Positions 9,060 through 19,284 are shown, numbered from the stretch's first letter. The stretch is 64,000 nucleotides of DNA from Saccharofermentans sp. (GCA_024403695.1 JAKSRI010000002.1:62001-126000), one strand, 5' to 3'. Notes: generated by a model from the sequence alone, not told the origin. Program-made: numbers and translations.

Positions 9060-12000
9060 ATGGAAAATCAGTTTGAAATGAGCAAGAACCAGGGACTTTA
9101 CAGTCCACAATTTGAGCACGATAACTGCGGTATCGGTGCAGTGGTTAACATCAAGGGCAAGAAGAGCCACCAGATCGTTGACGATGCGCTCAAAATTGTA
9201 GAGAACTTGGAGCACAGAGCAGGTAAGGATGCTGAGGGAAAGACCGGTGACGGTGTTGGTATTCTTACACAGATTCCTCACAAGTTCTTTAAGTCAGTAT
9301 GTAAGAAGGAAGGAATTGCTATCGGCGGTGAGAGACAGTACGCTGTAGGTATGTTCTTCTTCCCACAGAATGAGCTTAAGAGAGCACAGGCTAAGAAGAT
9401 GTTCGAGGTAATCGTAGCTAAGGAAGGACTTAAGTTCCTTGGTTGGAGACAGGTTACTACATATCCTAATGTCCTTGGTCAGAAGGCTATCGATAATATG
9501 CCATCTATCTGGCAGGGTTTTGTAGAGAGACCATCCTGGGCAAATCAGGATATCGAGTTCGACCGTAAGCTCTATATCATCAGACGTGTATTTGAGCAGA
9601 GTTCTAATAAGACTTATGTTCCATCCCTTAGCTGCAGAACAATCGTATATAAGGGTATGTTCCTTGTAGATCAGCTTCGTACTTTCTTTGCTGATCTTCA
9701 GGATAAGAATTATGAGTCAGCCATCGCTATGGTTCACTCCAGATTCTCCACCAACACAAATCCATCCTGGGAGCGTGCACATCCTAACAGAATGCTCGTT
9801 CATAACGGTGAGATTAATACTATCAAGGGTAACGCAGATAAGATGCTTGCTCGTGAAGAGACAATGCATACAGATGCATTCACAGCTGAGGATATGACAA
9901 AGATTCTCCCAGTTATCTCTTCTTCCGGATCTGACTCCGCTATGCTTGATAACACACTCGAGTTCCTCCTCATGTCTGGTATGGAACTTCCACTTGCTGC
10001 TTCCATCCTCATTCCTGAGCCATGGGCACATAACGATACAATTTCCCAGGAGGGAAGAGACTTCTATCAGTACTACGCTACAATGATGGAGCCATGGGAC
10101 GGTCCTGCTTCCATTCTCTATTCTGATGGTGATGTAATGGGTGCTATTCTTGATAGAAACGGTCTCCGTCCATCCAGATACTATGTAACAGATGACAACA
10201 GACTCATCCTCTCTTCTGAGGTTGGTGTACTTGATATTGATGAGGCACACATCCTCACAAAGGAGAGACTCCACCCAGGTAAGATGCTCCTCGTTGATAC
10301 TAAGGAGGGACGCATCATTTCTGATGATGAGCTCAAGGCTAGATATGCTCATAAGGAGCCGTACGGTGAGTGGCTTGATTCCAACCTCCTTACACTTAAG
10401 GATGTTAAGATTCCTAACCACAAGGCACCTTCCTTCGAGACACCAGAACTCATGAGACTTCTTAAGAGCTTTGGTTACTCTTATGAGGAGTACATGGAAG
10501 AGATTGAGCATATGGCTCTTAACGGTAGTGAGATGATCGGCGCTATGGGTGTTGATACTCCACTTGCAGTTCTTTCTAAGGAACATCAGCCACTCTTCAA
10601 TTACTTCAAGCAGCTCTTCGCTCAGGTTACAAACCCACCTATCGATGCTGTAAGAGAGAAGATCGTTACATCTACAACAGTTTATGTTGGTAAGAACGGT
10701 AATCTCCTTGATGAGAAGCCTGAGAACTGCCACGTAATTAAGATTGAGAACCCAATCCTTACAGACCTCGACCTCATGAAGATTGCTTCCATGAATAAGC
10801 CTGGCTTTAAGGTTGCTAAGGTTTCCATCCTTTACTACAAGAGCACTCCAATCGATACAGTTCTTGAGCACCTCTTCGTAGAGGTTGATAAGGCATATTC
10901 AGAGGGCGCTACAATCCTTATCCTCTCCGACCGTGGAGTAGATGAGAACCACGTAGCAATTCCATCCCTCCTCGCAGTTGCTGCAGTACATAAGCATTTG
11001 GTACAGACAAAGAGATGTACAGCGATGTCACTCATCCTTGAGTCTGGTGAGCCACGTCTCGTTCACCATTTTGCTACACTCCTTGGTTTTGGTGCATCTG
11101 CAGTTAACCCATACCTTGCTCACGCATCCATTGCAAAGCTTATTAAGAACGACATTCTTGATAAGGATTACTACGCTGCAGTTAACGATTACGATAAGGC
11201 AATCATCAGCGGTATCGTTAAGATTGCTTCTAAGATGGGTATCTCCACAATTCAGTCTTACCAGGGTAGTAAGATGTTCGAGGCAATCGGTATTGCTTCT
11301 AGCGTAATTGATAAGTATTTCACAGGCGTTGTAAGCCCAGTTGACGGTATCACACTTGAGGATATCGCAGAGGCTTCAGATAAGCAGCATTCTAAGGCAT
11401 TTGATCCACTTGGACTTGCTACAGATATGGCTATTCCATCTGCAGGTCGTCATAAGATGAGATCTCAGGGTGAGCTCCACAGATACAACCCTAAGACAAT
11501 CCACATGCTCCAGAAGTCCACACGTGATGGCAACTATGATGAGTTTAAGCAGTACACATCCATGGTTGATGCTGAGTCAACAGGTTATCTCAGAAGTCTT
11601 ATGGACTTTAACTATCCAGAAGCTGGTATCCCACTCGAGGAAGTTGAGAGTGAGATGGATATCGTTAAGAGATTTAAGACAGGTGCTATGTCTTACGGTT
11701 CTATTTCCGGTGAGGCACACGAGGCACTTGCAATCGCAATGAACCACCTCCAGGGTAAGTCAAACTCCGGTGAGGGTGGCGAAAGTGATGAGCGTCTCGA
11801 GTCTGCAGGTACAGACCACGACAGAAGTTCTGCAATCAAGCAGGTTGCTTCTGGTAGATTCGGTGTAACAAGCCGTTACCTCGGATCCGCAAGAGAGATT
11901 CAGATTAAGATGGCACAGGGTGCTAAGCCAGGTGAGGGTGGACACCTCCCAGCTAAGAAGGTTTACCCATGGATTGCTAAGACAAGACACTCTACACCAG

Positions 12001-13610
12001 GTGTATCTCTTATCTCTCCTCCACCTCATCATGATATTTATTCTATCGAGGATCTTGCGCAGCTCATTTACGACCTTAAGAACGCTAACAAGAACGCACG
12101 TATCTCTGTTAAGCTCGTTTCTGAGGCAGGTGTAGGTACAGTCGCTGCAGGTGTTGCAAAGGCTGGTGCACAGGTAGTACTTATTTCCGGTTATGACGGA
12201 GGTACAGGTGCTGCTCCACTTAGTTCTATCCACAGCGCAGGTCTCCCATGGGAGCTTGGTCTTGCTGAGACACATCAGACACTTATTTCGAACGGTCTCC
12301 GTCAGAGAGTAGTTATCGAGACAGATGGTAAGCTTATGAGCGGACGTGACGTAGCTATCGCAGCTATCCTCGGTGCAGAGGAGTTCGGCTTTGCTACAGC
12401 ACCACTCGTAACTCTCGGATGCGTAATGATGAGAGTATGTAACCTTGATACATGTCCAATGGGTGTTGCTACTCAGAACCCTGAGCTCAGAAAGAAGTTC
12501 ATCGGTAAGCCTGAGTATGTTGAGAACTTCATGATTTTCGTAGCACGTGAGCTCCGTGAGTACATGGCTAAGCTCGGTGTAAGAACAATTGATGAGCTCG
12601 TTGGTAGAACAGACCTCCTTAAGAAGAAGGATGGTCTCGAGGGTAATGCAGCAAAGATTGATCTTAGCAACATCCTTGCTAAGACACCTGATACAGACTG
12701 CACATTCTCTGCTGAGCATATTTATGACTTCCAGCTCGAGACAACTAAGGACGAGGCAGTTCTCCTTAAGGATAAGAAGATTCTTAAGGCAATTAAGGAT
12801 GGTACACCTACTACAGCAGATGTTGAGATTGTTAATATCGACAGAACATTCGGTACACTTCTTGGTGCTGAGATTACACGTAATCATCACGAGGGTCTTC
12901 CTGAGGATACAATCTCCATTAACTGTAAGGGTGCCGGTGGACAGAGCTTTGGTGCATTCATCCCAAGTGGTCTTACAATGACAATCGTTGGTGATGCTAA
13001 CGACTACCTTGGTAAGGGCTTGTCCGGTGGTAAGATCGTAGTTAAGGCTCCAGAGAACGCTGGCTACGAGGCAGAGGATAACATCATCGCAGGTAACGTT
13101 GCACTTTATGGTGCTACTTCCGGTGAGGCATATATCGCAGGTAAGGCCGGTGAGAGATTCTGTGTAAGAAACTCTGGTGCTTATGCTGTAGTTGAGGGTG
13201 TTGGTGAGCATGGTTGTGAGTACATGACTGGTGGTCGCGCAGTAGTCCTCGGTCCTACAGGTAAGAACTTCGCTGCTGGTATGTCTGGTGGTATCGTTTA
13301 CGTTTACGATGAACACAACCTCCTTTACAGAAACCTCAATAAGGAAATGGTTCTTATGGAGAAGGTTGAGAATAAGACAGACATCGAGGAACTTAAGACA
13401 ATGCTCGAGAAGCATGTTAAGTACACAGGTTCCCAGAAGGCAGCTGCAATTCTCGAGAACTATACAGAGAACCTTTCTAAGTTCAAGAAGATTATCCCTG
13501 AGGACTATAAGAAGCTGATCTCTTATACAGGTCAGTTCGAAGAGCAGGGAATGAGCCGCGAGGATGCTCAGATTGAAGCATTCTATGCATGTACAGGAAG
13601 CAAGAACTAA
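9060..13610 (+). CDS. gltB: Glutamate synthase large subunit
   Basis: A 1516-residue GOGAT alpha subunit: glutamine plus 2-oxoglutarate to two glutamates. A 22-residue propeptide precedes Cys23 (EHDNCGIGAV), the N-terminal nucleophile of the amidotransferase domain after processing. The central and FMN-binding synthase domains follow (KPGEGGHLPAKKVYPWIA, SGYDGGTGAAPLSSIHSAG), then the 3Fe-4S cysteines CVMMRVCNLDTCPMG near residue 1120, and the C-terminal beta-helix. Start ATG 9060 fits the AAGGAGG site five bases upstream. It lies 38 bases after pyrG without a terminator, and gltD follows by 14 bases. Confidence 0.97.
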   Translation: MENQFEMSKNQGLYSPQFEHDNCGIGAVVNIKGKKSHQIVDDALKIVENLEHRAGKDAEGKTGDGVGILTQIPHKFFKSVCKKEGIAIGGERQYAVGMFFFPQNELKRAQAKKMFEVIVAKEGLKFLGWRQVTTYPNVLGQKAIDNMPSIWQGFVERPSWANQDIEFDRKLYIIRRVFEQSSNKTYVPSLSCRTIVYKGMFLVDQLRTFFADLQDKNYESAIAMVHSRFSTNTNPSWERAHPNRMLVHNGEINTIKGNADKMLAREETMHTDAFTAEDMTKILPVISSSGSDSAMLDNTLEFLLMSGMELPLAASILIPEPWAHNDTISQEGRDFYQYYATMMEPWDGPASILYSDGDVMGAILDRNGLRPSRYYVTDDNRLILSSEVGVLDIDEAHILTKERLHPGKMLLVDTKEGRIISDDELKARYAHKEPYGEWLDSNLLTLKDVKIPNHKAPSFETPELMRLLKSFGYSYEEYMEEIEHMALNGSEMIGAMGVDTPLAVLSKEHQPLFNYFKQLFAQVTNPPIDAVREKIVTSTTVYVGKNGNLLDEKPENCHVIKIENPILTDLDLMKIASMNKPGFKVAKVSILYYKSTPIDTVLEHLFVEVDKAYSEGATILILSDRGVDENHVAIPSLLAVAAVHKHLVQTKRCTAMSLILESGEPRLVHHFATLLGFGASAVNPYLAHASIAKLIKNDILDKDYYAAVNDYDKAIISGIVKIASKMGISTIQSYQGSKMFEAIGIASSVIDKYFTGVVSPVDGITLEDIAEASDKQHSKAFDPLGLATDMAIPSAGRHKMRSQGELHRYNPKTIHMLQKSTRDGNYDEFKQYTSMVDAESTGYLRSLMDFNYPEAGIPLEEVESEMDIVKRFKTGAMSYGSISGEAHEALAIAMNHLQGKSNSGEGGESDERLESAGTDHDRSSAIKQVASGRFGVTSRYLGSAREIQIKMAQGAKPGEGGHLPAKKVYPWIAKTRHSTPGVSLISPPPHHDIYSIEDLAQLIYDLKNANKNARISVKLVSEAGVGTVAAGVAKAGAQVVLISGYDGGTGAAPLSSIHSAGLPWELGLAETHQTLISNGLRQRVVIETDGKLMSGRDVAIAAILGAEEFGFATAPLVTLGCVMMRVCNLDTCPMGVATQNPELRKKFIGKPEYVENFMIFVARELREYMAKLGVRTIDELVGRTDLLKKKDGLEGNAAKIDLSNILAKTPDTDCTFSAEHIYDFQLETTKDEAVLLKDKKILKAIKDGTPTTADVEIVNIDRTFGTLLGAEITRNHHEGLPEDTISINCKGAGGQSFGAFIPSGLTMTIVGDANDYLGKGLSGGKIVVKAPENAGYEAEDNIIAGNVALYGATSGEAYIAGKAGERFCVRNSGAYAVVEGVGEHGCEYMTGGRAVVLGPTGKNFAAGMSGGIVYVYDEHNLLYRNLNKEMVLMEKVENKTDIEELKTMLEKHVKYTGSQKAAAILENYTENLSKFKKIIPEDYKKLISYTGQFEEQGMSREDAQIEAFYACTGSKN

Positions 13611-13624
13611 GGAGGTAACTAATC

Positions 13625-15133
13625 ATGGGAAAAGCAACAGGTTTTATTGAATATGAGCGTCGTGATGGCGCAGTAGTACCTCCTTGTGAGCGTATTAAGA
13701 ATTTTGATGAGTTCCATAAGAGTCTTACTCTTGAGGAGCAGCAGAAGCAGGGCGCTAGATGTATGGCATGTGGTGTTCCATTCTGTCAGGCAGGTACAAT
13801 GATTGGTGGTATGGCATCAGGCTGTCCTCTCCATAACCTCGTACCTGAGACAAATGAACTCGTATACAGAGGCAACTGGGAGCAGGCTTACTACAGACTC
13901 TCTATTACTCACGGACTTCCTGAGTTTACATCTAGAGTTTGTCCAGCTCTTTGTGAGAATGCTTGTACTTGTGGTCTTAACACAGACCCAGTTTCTACAA
14001 AGGAAAATGAGCGCGCTATTATCGAGTACGCTTATGATCATGGACTCGTTAAGGAAGAGGAGCCAGCTGTAAGAACAGGAAAGAAGATTGCTATCATCGG
14101 TTCCGGTCCTTCTGGTTTGTCTGCTGCACAGCTTCTTAACAGACGTGGCCACAGTGTAACAGTATATGAGCGTAATGATCGTGTTGGTGGACTTCTCCGT
14201 TACGGTATCCCTAACATGAAGCTCGACAAGAGAGTAATCGATCGTCGTGTTAACCTTATGAAGAAGGCTGGCATCGAGTTCGTAGTTAACTGTAACGTTG
14301 GTGTTGATATTACTGGTGAGGAGCTTCTTGCTAAGTATGACCGTGTAATCCTTTGCTGCGGTGCATCTAACCCACGTGATCTTAACGCACCTGGTCGTGA
14401 TGCTAAGGGTATTTATTTCGCAGTTGATTACCTTAAGGAAGTATCCAAGAAGCTTATGGACCTCGGTTATGACGCAGAGGAACTCATGGAGTCTACAGAC
14501 TTTAGCTTCAAGTCACTTAAGGGTAAGAAGGTTATTGTAGTTGGTGGTGGTGACACAGGTAACGACTGTGTTGGAACATCTATCAGACTTGGTGCATCTG
14601 CTGTAACACAACTTGAGATGATGCCAAAGCCATCTGAGACAAGACTTCCTTCTAACCCATGGCCAGAATGGCCACGTATCCTCAAGACTGACTACGGTCA
14701 GGAAGAGGCTATCCTTCTTTCTGGTTCTGACCCACGTATCTATCAGACAACTATTACAGAGTTCATCAAGGATAAGAAGGGACACCTTAAGGCTGTTAAG
14801 ATTGTTTCTCTCGAGCCTAAGAAGGATCCTAAGACAGGCCGCATGAATATGGTACCTGTTGAAGGCACAGAAAAGGAGCTCAAGGCTGATATGGTTCTCA
14901 TCGCAGCAGGATTTTTGGGTTCTGAAAGCTATATTCGTGATACTTTCGGTGTAGAATGTAATGCAAGAACTAATGTTGCTACAGCAGATGGTTCTTATGC
15001 AACAACAAAGGACAGAGTATTCACAGCAGGTGACATGCATCGTGGACAGTCTCTCGTAGTATGGGCTATCGCTGAAGGTCGTCAGGTTGCTAAGGCAGTT
15101 GACGAGTCACTCATGGGTTACTCCAACCTTTAA
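13625..15133 (+). CDS. gltD: Glutamate synthase small subunit
   Basis: A 502-residue GOGAT beta subunit that passes electrons from NADPH to GltB. The N-terminal cysteine clusters for low-potential 4Fe-4S centres are present (RCMACGVPFCQ, GCPLHN, CPALCENACTCGL). A FAD-binding GSGPSGLSAAQLL begins near residue 158 and the NADPH-binding VVGGGDTGNDCVGTSIRLGA near 305. Preceded by AAGGAGG; follows gltB closely and is followed by glnA after 41 bases. Confidence 0.97.
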   Translation: MGKATGFIEYERRDGAVVPPCERIKNFDEFHKSLTLEEQQKQGARCMACGVPFCQAGTMIGGMASGCPLHNLVPETNELVYRGNWEQAYYRLSITHGLPEFTSRVCPALCENACTCGLNTDPVSTKENERAIIEYAYDHGLVKEEEPAVRTGKKIAIIGSGPSGLSAAQLLNRRGHSVTVYERNDRVGGLLRYGIPNMKLDKRVIDRRVNLMKKAGIEFVVNCNVGVDITGEELLAKYDRVILCCGASNPRDLNAPGRDAKGIYFAVDYLKEVSKKLMDLGYDAEELMESTDFSFKSLKGKKVIVVGGGDTGNDCVGTSIRLGASAVTQLEMMPKPSETRLPSNPWPEWPRILKTDYGQEEAILLSGSDPRIYQTTITEFIKDKKGHLKAVKIVSLEPKKDPKTGRMNMVPVEGTEKELKADMVLIAAGFLGSESYIRDTFGVECNARTNVATADGSYATTKDRVFTAGDMHRGQSLVVWAIAEGRQVAKAVDESLMGYSNL

Positions 15134-15174
15134 TTAGTATGAATATGTGAATATATGGATGTGGAGGAAAAACG

Positions 15175-16464
15175 ATGACAGCAGACGAGATTATTGATTT
15201 GATTGATGAAGAAGGAGTGGAGTTTATTAGACTTCAGTTCACAGATGTTTTTGGAAGGCTTAAAAACATCGCTGTAACTCCTTCTCAGATGGAAAAGGTA
15301 TTTCTTAACAGATATTCCTTCGAGGGATCTGCCGTGTTCGGTGGGAGATATTGCTACGACGAGAAGCTTTATCTCTATCCAGACATGGATACTTTCATGA
15401 TTCTCCCTTGGAGACCTCAGCAGGGTAAGGTTGCAAAGATTGTTTGCGATGTTTGCTACGAAGATGGCGCACCATTTGAATGCGATTCCCGTTATATCCT
15501 TAAGCAGGCTCTCAAGAAGGCTGCTGACAAGGGCTACGAAGTTCGCGTTGACCCTGAGTGTGAGTTCTTCCTTTTCCATACAGATGAAAATGGACTTCCA
15601 ACAACAACAACTCACGAGCTGGCTGGTTACATGGACGTAGGTCCTGTTGACTTCGGTGAGAATGCTAGAAGAGATATCGTGCTTATGTTAGAGGAGATGG
15701 GATTTGATATCGAGTCCTCCCACCATGAGCATGCGCCTGCTCAGCATGAGATTAATTTCAAGGAAGAAGAGGCCCTCAAGGCAGCAGATAATATCCAGAC
15801 ATTCCGTTTCGCAGTTAGATCTATCGCAAAGAGATTTGGACTTTATGCGACATTTATGCCAAAGCCTGTTAATGGTGTGGCTGGTTCTGGTATGCACACA
15901 AATATCAGAATCAAGAAGAATGGTAAGAATATTTTCAGAAGTGATGATGATCTTCTCACTAAGGAAGGTCTTAACTTCATTGGAGGAATACTTGCTCACT
16001 CCAAGGCTCTTGTAGCACTTGCTAATCCAACAGTTAACTCTTATAAGAGACTTATTTCCGGGTTTGACGCACCAAGCATTATCGCATGGGGCGACAAGGG
16101 TGAGCAGACTCTTGTAAAGGTCAATAAGAAGCTTCACGATACTAAGATTGAGCTTCGTTTCCCTGATGGTTCATGTAACCCATATCTTATGCTCGCTACA
16201 TGTATTGAAGCTGGTATTGATGGTATCGAGAAGGGACTTGAGCCAGGTGATAAGTTCCAGAGCGGAGATGATTTGGGCAAGTACGACAAGCTTCCAGAGG
16301 ATCTTAAGGAAGCTATCTCATGCCTTAACAGTGATTCCTTTGTAAAGGGGACACTCGGCGAGGCGTTCAATAAGATTTTCACTGAAATTAAGACAGCAGA
16401 GTGGAAAGATTACATGATGGAAGTTTCCGAGTGGGAGCTTAAGAGATATTTGACAAAGATCTAA
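15175..16464 (+). CDS. glnA: Glutamine synthetase type I (GSI-alpha)
   Basis: A 429-residue type I glutamine synthetase. It has the N-terminal beta-grasp (VEFIRLQFTDVFGRLKNI), the metal-binding region DPECEFFLF, HHEHAPAQHEINF, the ATP loop FMPKPVNGVAGSGMHTN, RLISGFDAPSIIAWG and a C-terminal RFPDGSCNPYL. It has the shorter GSI-alpha length and lacks the insertion and adenylylation Tyr segment of GSI-beta, so it should be feedback controlled rather than adenylylated. It forms the GS-GOGAT pathway with the preceding genes and sits 13 bases before the ANTAR regulator, suggesting GS or glutamine status and antitermination are linked. Confidence 0.97.
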   Translation: MTADEIIDLIDEEGVEFIRLQFTDVFGRLKNIAVTPSQMEKVFLNRYSFEGSAVFGGRYCYDEKLYLYPDMDTFMILPWRPQQGKVAKIVCDVCYEDGAPFECDSRYILKQALKKAADKGYEVRVDPECEFFLFHTDENGLPTTTTHELAGYMDVGPVDFGENARRDIVLMLEEMGFDIESSHHEHAPAQHEINFKEEEALKAADNIQTFRFAVRSIAKRFGLYATFMPKPVNGVAGSGMHTNIRIKKNGKNIFRSDDDLLTKEGLNFIGGILAHSKALVALANPTVNSYKRLISGFDAPSIIAWGDKGEQTLVKVNKKLHDTKIELRFPDGSCNPYLMLATCIEAGIDGIEKGLEPGDKFQSGDDLGKYDKLPEDLKEAISCLNSDSFVKGTLGEAFNKIFTEIKTAEWKDYMMEVSEWELKRYLTKI

Positions 16465-16477
16465 CGAGGGAGGCGTT

Positions 16478-17014
16478 ATGGGCAATATCGTAGTTGTAAT
16501 GCCCAGACAGGAAGACGCCAATCGCGTAGGAGATATCATCAAACGAAGTGATATTTGGGAAGAGGTAGTAGTCTGTTCCACAGGCGCGGATGTACTTCGA
16601 TTAGCAGTCGAACAGGACATAAGTGTTGTAATCGGCACCAAGAAGTACAAAGACATGGGATATGAGGAAATGGTAGGTTATCTGCCAGCAGGCGTGAAAA
16701 TGCTGCTTCTTACCAAGGATGCATCTCTGGTTCCATTTACTGATTTGGTAGTTAAGGTCATGATGCCGTTCAGTAGCAGTGATCTTATAAGTACCCTTAG
16801 AATGATGCTTCCGTCCTCATCTGGAGTAAGGAAGCGTAAACCGGCCAAGAGGTCGGCGGAAGACCAGAAAATTATAGATGATGCCAAGATGCTTCTTATG
16901 GAGCGTAACGGCATGACAGAACCCGAAGCTTTTAGGTTTATTCAGAAGGCCAGCATGGATACTAGAAGAACCATGTTAGAATCGGCTCAGATGATACTTG
17001 CTACAGATGGTTGA
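16478..17014 (+). CDS. ANTAR-domain RNA-binding antiterminator with degenerate receiver
   Basis: A 178-residue protein. The C-terminal ~55 residues (KIIDDAKMLLMERNGMTEPEAFRFIQKASMDTRRTMLESAQMIL) are a clear ANTAR domain, a three-helix RNA-binding module that stabilises antiterminator hairpins. The N-terminal ~115 residues have a receiver-like pattern, but the conserved acidic pair is replaced (VVVMPRQEDANR) and the phosphoacceptor Asp position reads VVIGTKKYKD, so ordinary phosphorelay is unlikely. No kinase gene is adjacent. Because it follows glnA and the glnN, amt and pyrG leaders carry ANTAR-like hairpins, I infer it is their antiterminator. Confidence 0.88.
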   Translation: MGNIVVVMPRQEDANRVGDIIKRSDIWEEVVVCSTGADVLRLAVEQDISVVIGTKKYKDMGYEEMVGYLPAGVKMLLLTKDASLVPFTDLVVKVMMPFSSSDLISTLRMMLPSSSGVRKRKPAKRSAEDQKIIDDAKMLLMERNGMTEPEAFRFIQKASMDTRRTMLESAQMILATDG

Positions 17015-17043
17015 TGCCTGTCTAAGGCACATAAGGAGAAGAT

Positions 17044-17907
17044 ATGAATATTAGATTCGACAAAATGGAAGGTTGTGGCAACGACTATATTTATATAGAT
17101 GGCAGTCAGTGTATGTTATCCAGTGATGCCAAGCCTGACTTCGTTCGTAAAGTGAGCGACAGACATTTTGGCATCGGATCTGACGGCGTTATTTTTATTA
17201 ATTCATCCGAGATAGCTGACTTCGAGATGGAGATGTGGAATAGCGATGGTACCCGCGCCGAGATGTGTGGCAATGGTATACGATGCGTAGCAAAATTTGT
17301 TTTTGATCATAAGATGGTGTCAGATGAGTGTGCAGCTTCACACGAGGTTGACATCGAGAGCATGGGCAAGATTAAGCATATTAAGGTTACCCTTGGTGAT
17401 GACGGCATGGTAAAGCTTGCTGAAGTTGATATGGGAGAACCAATCCTGGAGCCATCTCTGGTTCCTGTTAATAGCAGTTCTTCTGAGCCTGTTATTAACG
17501 CACCTATTGTGGTTGATGGTAAGGAATACCGCATGACCTGCGTATCCATGGGTAATCCTCACGCGGTTGTTTTCGAGGATCCTGACACAGTTGGTCTACA
17601 TGAGGTAGGCCCGAAATTCGAGAACCACGAGTGCTTTCCTAAGCGTACTAACACAGAGTTTGTGCGAGTAATCGACGAATGCAATGTGCGTATGCGTGTG
17701 TGGGAGAGAGGTGCTGGTGAGACACTGGCGTGCGGCACAGGATGTTGTGCTACAGTGGTAGCATGTGTGCTTAATGGTAAGACTTCTCGTGCAATTGATG
17801 TGCACCTTCTCGGAGGTATCGTTAATGTTCGATGGGACGAGGATACTAACCACGTTATTATGACTGGTCCTGCGACTACAGTTTTTGAAGGTAATATTGA
17901 ATATTAA
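17044..17907 (+). CDS. dapF: Diaminopimelate epimerase
   Basis: A 287-residue epimerase turning LL- into meso-diaminopimelate for lysine and peptidoglycan. Both catalytic cysteines are in context: EMCGNGIRC near residue 75 and ACGTGCCATV near residue 229. The start FDKMEGCGNDYIYID is typical. It has an AAGGAG site and follows the ANTAR gene by 29 bases, so it is probably read from the pyrG promoter as well, tying a wall and lysine step to the nitrogen unit. Confidence 0.95.
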   Translation: MNIRFDKMEGCGNDYIYIDGSQCMLSSDAKPDFVRKVSDRHFGIGSDGVIFINSSEIADFEMEMWNSDGTRAEMCGNGIRCVAKFVFDHKMVSDECAASHEVDIESMGKIKHIKVTLGDDGMVKLAEVDMGEPILEPSLVPVNSSSSEPVINAPIVVDGKEYRMTCVSMGNPHAVVFEDPDTVGLHEVGPKFENHECFPKRTNTEFVRVIDECNVRMRVWERGAGETLACGTGCCATVVACVLNGKTSRAIDVHLLGGIVNVRWDEDTNHVIMTGPATTVFEGNIEY

Positions 17908-17933
17908 TTTGAATTGAAAGGCGGAAATATAAA

Positions 17934-19154
17934 ATGGTAAAGGTAAACAGCAATTACGGTAAGCTTCCAGGAAGTTACCTTTTCTCCACAATCGGTAAGA
18001 AGGTAAATGCGTATCAGGCAGCTAATCCAGATAAAAAGGTTATTCGACTTGGTATCGGTGACGTAACTCGTCCTCTTACACCTACAATTATCGGTTCACT
18101 TCACGGTGCGGTAGATGAGATGGCAGATGCAGCTACATTTAAGGGTTATGCTCCTGATCTCGGTTATGATTTCCTCCGTCACGCAATCTGTGAGGGTGAT
18201 TACAAGTCACGTGGATGTGATATTAGCGACGATGAGATTTTTGTATCCGATGGTGCAAAGTGCGACTCTGGTAACATCCAGGAAATCTTTGGTCTCGATA
18301 ACAGAATTGCTGTTTGTGATCCTGTTTACCCAGTATATGTTGACTCTAACATCATGGCTGGCCGTGGTGGCACATATAATCCAGAGACAGGTATGTTCTC
18401 TGACATTATTTACATGAAGTGTCTCGAGGAGAATGGTTTTGCTCCAGAACTTCCTACAGAGGTTCCAGATATTATCTATCTTTGTTTCCCTAATAACCCA
18501 ACTGGTGCCACAATCACTAAGGCAGAGCTTCAGAAGTGGGTTGATTATGCAAATGAGCATGAGTCTGTAATTATTTACGATGCAGCTTATGAGGCTTATA
18601 TCTCTGAGGCTGATGTACCACATTCTATCTATGAGTGTGAGGGCGCTCGTACATGTGCTATCGAACTACATTCTTTCTCTAAGAATGCTGGATTTACAGG
18701 TGTTCGTCTTGGTTATACAGTAATCCCTAAGGATCTCGTTCGTGATGGTGTTGCACTTCACGGTCTCTGGGCTCGTCGTCATGGTACAAAGTATAATGGT
18801 GCACCATACATCATTCAGAAGGCTGGTGCTGCTGTTTACACACCAGAAGGTCAGGCTGAGATTAAGGGTCTTGTTGACTACTATATGAGAAATGCTTCCT
18901 ATATCCTTAACGGATTGAAGGATGCAGGTTTCTCCGTTTCTGGTGGTGTTAATGCTCCATATATCTGGCTTAAGACTCCAGATAAGATGACATCCTGGGA
19001 CTTCTTCGATTATCTTCTTAACGAGGTTAATATCGTTGGTACACCAGGTTCTGGATTTGGTCCATCTGGTGAGGGTTATTTCCGTTTGACAGCTTTTGGT
19101 TCTTATGAGAATACAGTTGAGGCTGTTGACAGATTTAAGAATATTAAGCTCTGA
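17934..19154 (+). CDS. dapL: LL-diaminopimelate aminotransferase
   Basis: A 406-residue class I/II PLP aminotransferase that makes LL-DAP directly from tetrahydrodipicolinate, bypassing the succinylase or acetylase steps. Family marks: RLGIGDVTRPL near the start, DGAKCDSGNIQEIFG, FPNNPTGA, and the PLP lysine in ELHSFSKNAGFTGVRLGY (near residue 249). DapF, the next enzyme of this route, is encoded just before it (26-base gap). A terminator ends the unit. Confidence 0.95.
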   Translation: MVKVNSNYGKLPGSYLFSTIGKKVNAYQAANPDKKVIRLGIGDVTRPLTPTIIGSLHGAVDEMADAATFKGYAPDLGYDFLRHAICEGDYKSRGCDISDDEIFVSDGAKCDSGNIQEIFGLDNRIAVCDPVYPVYVDSNIMAGRGGTYNPETGMFSDIIYMKCLEENGFAPELPTEVPDIIYLCFPNNPTGATITKAELQKWVDYANEHESVIIYDAAYEAYISEADVPHSIYECEGARTCAIELHSFSKNAGFTGVRLGYTVIPKDLVRDGVALHGLWARRHGTKYNGAPYIIQKAGAAVYTPEGQAEIKGLVDYYMRNASYILNGLKDAGFSVSGGVNAPYIWLKTPDKMTSWDFFDYLLNEVNIVGTPGSGFGPSGEGYFRLTAFGSYENTVEAVDRFKNIKL

Positions 19155-19178
19155 TAAAACAAGTTAGCTAATGATACG

Positions 19179-19217
19179 ACTGCCCTGGAAAATGTATGAA
19201 TTCCGGGGCAGTTTTTT
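19179..19217 (+). terminator. Terminator after dapL
   Basis: ACTGCCCTGGAA at 19179-19190 pairs with TTCCGGGGCAGT at 19201-19212 around a ten-base loop, followed by TTTTT. It closes the long pyrG-to-dapL unit. Confidence 0.9.
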
Positions 19218-19244
19218 CTGGAAATGGCGTAACCCGGACAAAGA

Positions 19245-19253
19245 TGATAAAAT
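19245..19253 (+). promoter_or_regulatory. Extended -10 promoter
   Basis: TGATAAAAT fits TGnTATAAT with one change and lies 32 bases before the exported DUF4214 protein. No good -35 is visible. Confidence 0.5.
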
Positions 19254-19284
19254 ATCAACTCGTAGTGAATCGAAGGAGTATTTT

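Noticed and set aside
11760..13415. A 551-codon open frame on the minus strand within gltB
   Set aside because: Its product is rich in Cys, Thr and Leu without motifs, has no ribosome site, and mirrors the codon bias of gltB on the other strand. The same applies to the long minus-strand frames in glnN, amt, trpD and ilvE.
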